Below are positions 60,401 through 64,000 of a DNA stretch of 64,000 nucleotides, piece after piece (within the stretch, counting starts at the first letter, position 1; every line of letters starts with the position of its first letter). The DNA is from Macrostomum hystrix. Taxonomy: Eukaryota; Platyhelminthes; Macrostomidae. The notes beneath the pieces were generated by a model. That model saw only the letters and a list, made by a program, of their open reading frames with translations. It was not told the origin of the DNA and ran no database searches. Position numbers and translations under genes: made by a program. The DNA is taken from positions 2,485,501 to 2,549,500 of the forward strand of contig CATNEN010000024.1 in assembly GCA_950097015.1 (NCBI GenBank). Direction: 5' to 3'.

Positions 60401-62113
60401 CTCCAAGAACCCAATGGGCCCAGCCAGAGGGTAGTCCCTCAGAGGTCGCTCGTCCTGCAGAAATTTGCCAGCCTTGCCGCCAACTGGCGGACAGTAAAGA
60501 CCGAAATTCCACGGATCTTTCAAGTCATGACCCAGCTGCAGCAGTACCAGCTGCTTGGCCGTCAGCACCGTGTCCGACAGTTGAAACTGAAGACATTTCT
60601 GCGGACGGGCGGTGGATAAAGATCTGCTTGGTGGGATCTGATTGGATATCGGTTTGGTGGGATCTGATTGGATATCGGCTTGGTGGGATCTGATTGGATA
60701 TCGGTTTGGTGGGATCTGATTGGATATCGGTTTGGTGGGATCTGATTGGATATCGGTTTGGTGGGATTTGATTGGATATCGGCTTGGTGGGATCTGATTG
60801 GATATCGGTTTGGTGGGATCTGATTGGATATCGGTTTGGTGGGATCTGATTGGATATCGTTTGTTAATTGGATATAGAAAATAATTACTTTTCCTGTAGA
60901 ATTAATAGTAAAAGCTGTGAGCTGTTAATTGTGAGTTGTTCCTGTAAAAGTCATTTTCCTATAAAATTATAGACTTTCGCCGTATTTAGTACAAGTCCGG
61001 TCATTTACCGGCCAAAATGTCACGAACAAAAAGTTTCATTTCTAGAGCTTTCGGTAAAATCGTTATTTTAGTGAGACAGGACGAACAGGATCAGAGCCTG
61101 CGCATATAGGTTAGCTGTACTCTCATTTGGCAACCAAACCAACGGTTTAAATTAGAGAATTTCTAAACTAGATCTATACCTTTTAGTGCGTCGCGAAAAA
61201 AAACACTAATTAAAAAAATATTTTTAAATAGTAGACAGCTCATTACACTGAACAATGTTCTGCCACACTTTCACTTCACCTTAAGCGATGAGTGAGAAAA
61301 AACGAGGGGCAGTACGTTTCTCAAGGAAAGACTCATGCGACTCAAGCGACGAATTCCTAAATAAATATATATTCCTCCAGTTCTTCAGTGTGTGAGCTGT
61401 TCCCCAACTACAGTTCTTCAGTGTGTGGGCTGTTCCCCAACCACAGTTCTTCAGTGTGTGAGCTGTTCTCCAACCCCAGTTCTTCAGTGTATGAGCTGTT
61501 CCCCTGCCCCAGTTCTTCAGTGTGTGAGCTGTTCCCCAACCCCAGTTCTTCAGTGTGTGAGCTGTTCCCCAACCCCAGTTCTTCAGTGTGTGAGCTGTTC
61601 CCCAACCCCAGTTCTTCAGTGTGTGAGCTGTTCCCCAACCCCAGTTCTTCAGTGTATGAGCTGTTCCCCTGCCCCAGTTCTTCAGTGTGTGAGCTGTTCC
61701 CCAACCCCAGTTCTTCAGTGTGTGAGCTGTTCCCCAACCCCAGTTCTTCAGTGTGTGAGCTGTTCCCCAACCACAGTTCTTCAGTGTGTGAGCTGTTCCC
61801 CAACCCCAGTTCTTCAGTGTGTGAGCTGTTCCCCAACCCCAGTTCTTCAGTGTGTGAGCTGTTCCCCAACCCCAGTTCTTCAGTGTGTGAGCTGTTCCCC
61901 AACCCCAGTTCTTCAGTGTGTAAGCTAGTTTTCACTCAGATATTTAGTGGAGAAACGAAAGAACGGTTCTCACCTGCTTGTTTGTCTCAGGAACGGACAC
62001 CCGGATGTACACAGTGCCACCCTGTTGAGGCAAAGGCTGCTGCTGCTGCCGCTGCTGAACAGACAGCGGGGTTGAACCACCGCTAATGCTCATGCCAGAG
62101 CTATGTGCCCGAG
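46503..62113 (-). CDS. SHANK: SHANK/ProSAP postsynaptic scaffold protein
   Basis: Exons in transcript order are 62113-61974 (ATG at 62093), 60598-60401, 60267-60196, 59234-59126, 55320-55166, 54548-54381, 53847-53731, 53011-52576, 51968-51914, 51321-50972 and 47881-46503. They give 1052 residues with every phase compatible. SHANKs organise the postsynaptic density. Residues 25-130 are the SPN domain (GGTVYIRVSVPE, KAGKFLQDERPLRDYPL, FKYKRRIYRS, KLKKLHSK). Residues 131-380 are ankyrin repeats (KGIDPNFHCKDTG, CSGGAHMDFRDSKDSMTPLH, TLLDLGQSPN, ACKFGKVQHLQYLINYGADV, SPLHICGYMNQ, FCGANRSLRNQQDQTAYQVA). Residues 480-575 are PDZ, with carboxylate loop RGFGFVLRGA and LQYLDDVETGSPACRAGLR. The last exon is Pro/Gln-rich with a long proline run and ends SREALDGQN. 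No SH3 lies between ankyrin and PDZ, and no SAM lies at the end. The exon with the ATG opens after an acceptor, so an upstream exon exists. Confidence 0.93.
47915..48785. repeat. 33-bp minisatellite in SHANK intron 10
   Basis: About 26 units with the core TCTTTATCCTTCCCACTGTC followed by TTCTAATTGTGTG. It is open in several frames as 11-residue peptides (for example SGKDKDTQLED on the minus strand). It starts about 35 bp upstream of the acceptor of the last SHANK exon, so its minus strand is transcribed intron. Confidence 0.96.
49290..49810. repeat. 16-bp minisatellite in SHANK intron 10
   Basis: Units of GATCTGAGGACCTGAG with variants GACCTAAG and GACATGAG, about 32 copies. Confidence 0.95.
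50120..50840. repeat. 15-17-bp minisatellite in SHANK intron 10
   Basis: Units of about AAATAGACGAATTTCC, with TTTTCT and GATGAATT variants, about 44 copies. This is the third distinct array within the same intron. Confidence 0.94.
51370..51755. repeat. About 17-bp minisatellite in SHANK intron 9
   Basis: Units of about GGAATTAGGAGATTCCA, with TTCGGAG variants on the left. It occupies the intron between the exons at 51321 and 51914. Confidence 0.94.
52215..52550 (-). mobile_element. Tandem tRNA-like SINE heads in SHANK intron 8
   Basis: Three related units (about 52215-52320, 52350-52440, 52470-52550) share CCGAAACGAAGTC and TTCGAACCTGGGACCTAC-type sequence, and the first two also share CCGGTGTTCGCTTGG-type sequence. 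Read on the minus strand, each has an A-box-like segment (AGAGCTGACTGGTCAAGCG in the first) and a B box (GGTTCGATTTC or GGTTCGAATC). None folds convincingly as a tRNA, so they are SINE heads or tRNA pseudogenes. The third unit has lost its A-box part. Confidence 0.6.
53040..53605. repeat. 34-bp minisatellite in SHANK intron 7
   Basis: About 16 units with the core CCCCTTGGTAGCTGAGTATA followed by TAGGGGAGATTCAT. It lies between the exons at 53011 and 53731. Confidence 0.95.
53945..54340. repeat. 28-bp minisatellite in SHANK intron 6
   Basis: About 13 units with the core AATGGCACTTTTGAACTCGG followed by AATGTCAA. A GTTCTAAA variant appears on the left. Confidence 0.95.
54580..55160. repeat. 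15-bp minisatellite in SHANK intron 5
   Basis: About 38 units of CTGACTGGCACTGAT with ACTAAT, ATTGAT and GACATT variants. It lies between ankyrin exons ending at 55166 and starting at 54548. The plus strand stays open as a pentapeptide repeat (LTGTD, LTGTN, LTGID). Confidence 0.96.
55630..55680 (-). mobile_element. tRNA-like SINE fragment in SHANK intron 4
   Basis: The minus strand reads AGCCTTGTAGCCAAGTGGTT, then AGAGCATCGGACTC, an A-box-bearing tRNA-like head. It is cut off before a B box. Confidence 0.5.
56150..56692. repeat. 20-bp minisatellite in SHANK intron 4
   Basis: About 27 units of TCACCCTCTCATTGTTTATC with CATAGTTTATC and CACGCTC variants. Confidence 0.96.
57185..57835. repeat. 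CAG/CAA trinucleotide tract in SHANK intron 4
   Basis: About 650 bp of interrupted (CAG)n with CAA, CGG, GTA and GATAGC interruptions. A block of about 200 bp (the segment with AAAGATAGCAACAGCAGC, near 57490 and 57680) is duplicated. The tract is transcribed as CTG on the SHANK (minus) strand. It is open as poly-Ala/Thr and poly-Leu frames, which are not genes. Confidence 0.95.
58553..58919 (-). mobile_element. tRNA-derived SINE (family 1), full-length copy in SHANK intron 4
   Basis: Matches 28403-28747 throughout, including TGACACTAGACCCGCAGCCA, CCCATTTCGCTGACTC and GCCTTCTCTCCGCGGCTGCG. The minus strand starts GTGAGTGGCAGACCGGTTAC (A box) and has GAGCTCGATTCC (B box). It ends in an (AAT)n-type tail at 58553-58568, which is the SINE 3' end. 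It lies in the same orientation as SHANK. Confidence 0.85.
58940..59065. repeat. 26-bp minisatellite in SHANK intron 4
   Basis: Four to five units with the core ACAGGAGTAGCCATGACTAC followed by TAAAGT. Degenerate relatives lie at 58410-58550 on the far side of the SINE, so the SINE probably inserted into a longer array. Confidence 0.88.
59330..60065. repeat. 21-bp minisatellite in SHANK intron 3
   Basis: About 36 units with the core TCTGTGTGTAAAATGTGACA, with AAGATG and TATGTA variants, closed by G. It is open in several frames and not coding. Confidence 0.97.
60610..60860. repeat. 26-bp minisatellite in SHANK intron 1
   Basis: About 10 units with the core TGGTGGGATCTGATTGGATA followed by TCGGTT. 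It starts immediately upstream of the acceptor of the 60598 exon. Confidence 0.95.
61380..61922. repeat. 33-bp minisatellite in SHANK intron 1
   Basis: About 16 units with the core TTCTTCAGTGTGTGAGCTGT followed by TCCCCAACCCCAG. It is open in three frames as 11-residue peptides. It lies in the intron just downstream of the first SHANK exon. Confidence 0.96.
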
Positions 62114-62850
62114 CTGTAAAATATTTTTGTCGAACTATTATTTCTTTTGAGTGTAGTAAACTTTTGAGCGGCTAAATAGTTTTAAATAAATATTGTCAAA
62201 GGGCTGTTGACAAAAAAGCTTCACAACGCTTATCGCGCTATTTGAAAATTCATTTTACGTGCATAGATAGAAAGGCATGAAAACATTTGCCTAAAAAGAT
62301 CCGAACTTCCACTTGTATATCACCTTTAATTCTCGAAAGAATTTTTTTGACAATCGGTATGTAGCTGTGTGCGAGCTGCCTTCTAAACTTTTGCGGCGAG
62401 TTGGCAACTAAAAAGAGACGGAGATTAAGAAGGAGTAGATTTGTTATGTAGACTGGAGAGAGCCTACATGGCCACCCACAACCTTTGCAATTTTATAGCG
62501 AGTCACAGAACGACAGCACAGTAGGGTTGGTGGGCTGGGTTAGCCAGGTATCCAACAATTACAACTCAGCTAAACATTAGCTTGCATAGGAGTGTACAAT
62601 CGTGTGCCCACAACTACAAAGGCGAGGGTTTCATTTAAACAATAAGACACAGGCCGTGTACTATCTAACACTGCAAACATTGTTCAATGCGCATACCATT
62701 CATTAAGAATTTAACCAGTCTGGCCTTTATATAGGATAATTCTAATTAAAGAAACATGCTGCAAGATATGGGTGTGGTTGAGTTCTTGCCCGGGACCATC
62801 TTCAAAGTAACGCCCAAAACTCTCGGAGTTTATATTTTCCAATAATAACC
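62114..62850. other. Upstream of SHANK first visible exon
   Basis: AT-rich sequence between the acceptor at 62114 and the terminal array. It is either intron or 5' flank, because the 62113 exon is preceded by an acceptor. No other exon was recognised. Confidence 0.4.
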
Positions 62851-62854
62851 AGCT

Positions 62855-64000
62855 CAACGAGATGATATTCTCACTCATCCTGCTCAACGAGATGATATTC
62901 TCACTCATCCTGCTCAACGAGTTGATATTCTCACTCATCCTGCTCAACGAGATGATATTCTCACTCATCCTGCTCAACGAGTTGATATTCTCACTCATCC
63001 TGCTCAAAGAGTTGATAATCTCACTCATCCTGCTCAACGAGATGATATTCTCACTCATCCTGCTCAACGAGTTGATATTCTCACTCATCCTGCTCAACGA
63101 GATGATATTCTCACTCATCCTGCTCAACGAGTTGATAATCTCACTCATCCTGCTCAACGAGTTGATAATCTCACTCATCCTGCTCAACGAGTTGATAATC
63201 TCACTCATCCTGCTCAATGAGTTGCTTATCTCACTCATCCTGCTCAACGAGTTGATAATCTCACTCATCCTGCTCAATGAGTTGCTTATCTCACTCATCC
63301 TGCTCAACGAGTTGATAATCTCACTCATCCTGCTCAACGAGTTGATAATCTCACTCATCCTGCTCAACGAGATGATATTCTCACTCATCCTGCTCAACGA
63401 GTTGATAATCTCACTCATCCTGCTCAACGAGATGATATTCTCACTCATCCTGCTCAACGAGTTGATAATCTCACTCATCCTGCTCAACGAGTTGATAATC
63501 TCACTCATCCTGCTCAACGAGTTGATATTTACTCTCATCCTGCTCAACGAGTTGATAATCTTACTCATCCTGCTCAACGAGTTGATAATCTCACTCATCC
63601 TGCTCAACGAGTTGATAATCTTACTCATCCTGCTCAACGAGTTGATAATCTCACTCATCCTGCTCAATGAGTTGCTAATCTCACTCATCCTGCTCAACGA
63701 GTTGATAATCTCACTCATCCTGCTCAACGAGATGATATTCTCACTCATCCTGCTCAACGAGTTGATAATCTCACTCATCCTGCTCAACGAGATGATATTC
63801 TCACTCATCCTGCTCAACGAGATGATATTCTCACTCATCCTGCTCAACGAGTTGATAATCTCACTCATCCTGCTCAACGAGATGATATTCTCACTCATCC
63901 TGCTCAACGAGTTGATAATCTCACTCATCCTGCTCAACGAGTTGATAATCTCACTCATCCTGCTCAACGAGTTGATAATCTCACTCATCCTGCTCAACGA
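62855..64000. repeat. 30-bp minisatellite at the right window edge
   Basis: About 38 units with the core CTCATCCTGCTCAACGAGTT followed by GATAATCTCA. The alternative form GAGATGATATTCTCA is interspersed. It runs off the window. The minus strand is open for over 400 codons as a decapeptide repeat (MSEIINSLSR), which is not supported as a gene. Confidence 0.97.

Noticed and set aside
61080-61140. Possible tRNA-like segment
   Set aside because: Faint B-box-like GTTCGTCC on the minus strand only. There is no convincing A box or fold.
62711-63997. 428-codon minus-strand frame of MSEIINSLSR repeats
   Set aside because: It is a 30-bp minisatellite reaching the window edge. No splice-consistent flanking exon or conserved domain supports coding, although it cannot be fully excluded without the neighbouring sequence.

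Overview
This window is from an animal nuclear genome. It has spliced genes with GT-AG introns, one tRNA gene, tRNA-derived SINEs, a DNA transposon and very many minisatellites. SHANK, CASP and Nischarin homologues place it in Bilateria. GC-rich exons in AT-rich, repeat-filled introns would suit a lophotrochozoan such as a flatworm, but the species cannot be fixed from the sequence. Exon models below were built by hand from reading frame, splice consensus, matching intron phase and remembered family conservation. No search was run.

Layout. Positions 1-10500 hold three tandem paralogous genes (A, B, C; plus strand) for membrane proteins with thrombospondin-type-1-like Trp/Cys-rich ectodomains, one transmembrane segment and, in A and C, a tail with an LPSY/PPSY-type motif. 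Position 1 lies in an intron of A. Gene B has a decayed tail exon. After a gene-poor stretch with a LINE remnant come a four-pass membrane protein (14901-16376) and a complete five-exon CASP golgin gene (17217-21793). A cysteine-rich gene of unknown function lies on the minus strand (23904-26563), followed by a possible small membrane-protein gene, a SINE, and a deleted MULE-like transposon (30010-31605). A six-exon Nischarin-like gene (33570-42118) follows. It lacks the leucine-rich-repeat block and carries about 600 residues of in-frame minisatellite. Beyond tRNA-Arg(ACG), an eleven-exon SHANK gene occupies 46503-62113 on the minus strand. It has SPN, ankyrin repeats, PDZ and a Pro/Gln-rich tail, with no recognisable SH3 or SAM. 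The right edge is a 30-bp minisatellite.

The most striking property is that most introns longer than about 300 bp carry their own tandem repeat, with units of 15-58 bp unrelated to those in neighbouring introns. The exception is the shared 20-bp family in intron 1 of genes A and B, which adjoins a stretch that was recently exchanged between them. Most long open frames here come from these arrays and are not genes. The genes do not form a pathway. SHANK (postsynaptic scaffold), CASP (Golgi coiled-coil) and Nischarin (endosomal PX protein) are conserved housekeeping or neuronal genes, and the A/B/C cluster is the least familiar part.
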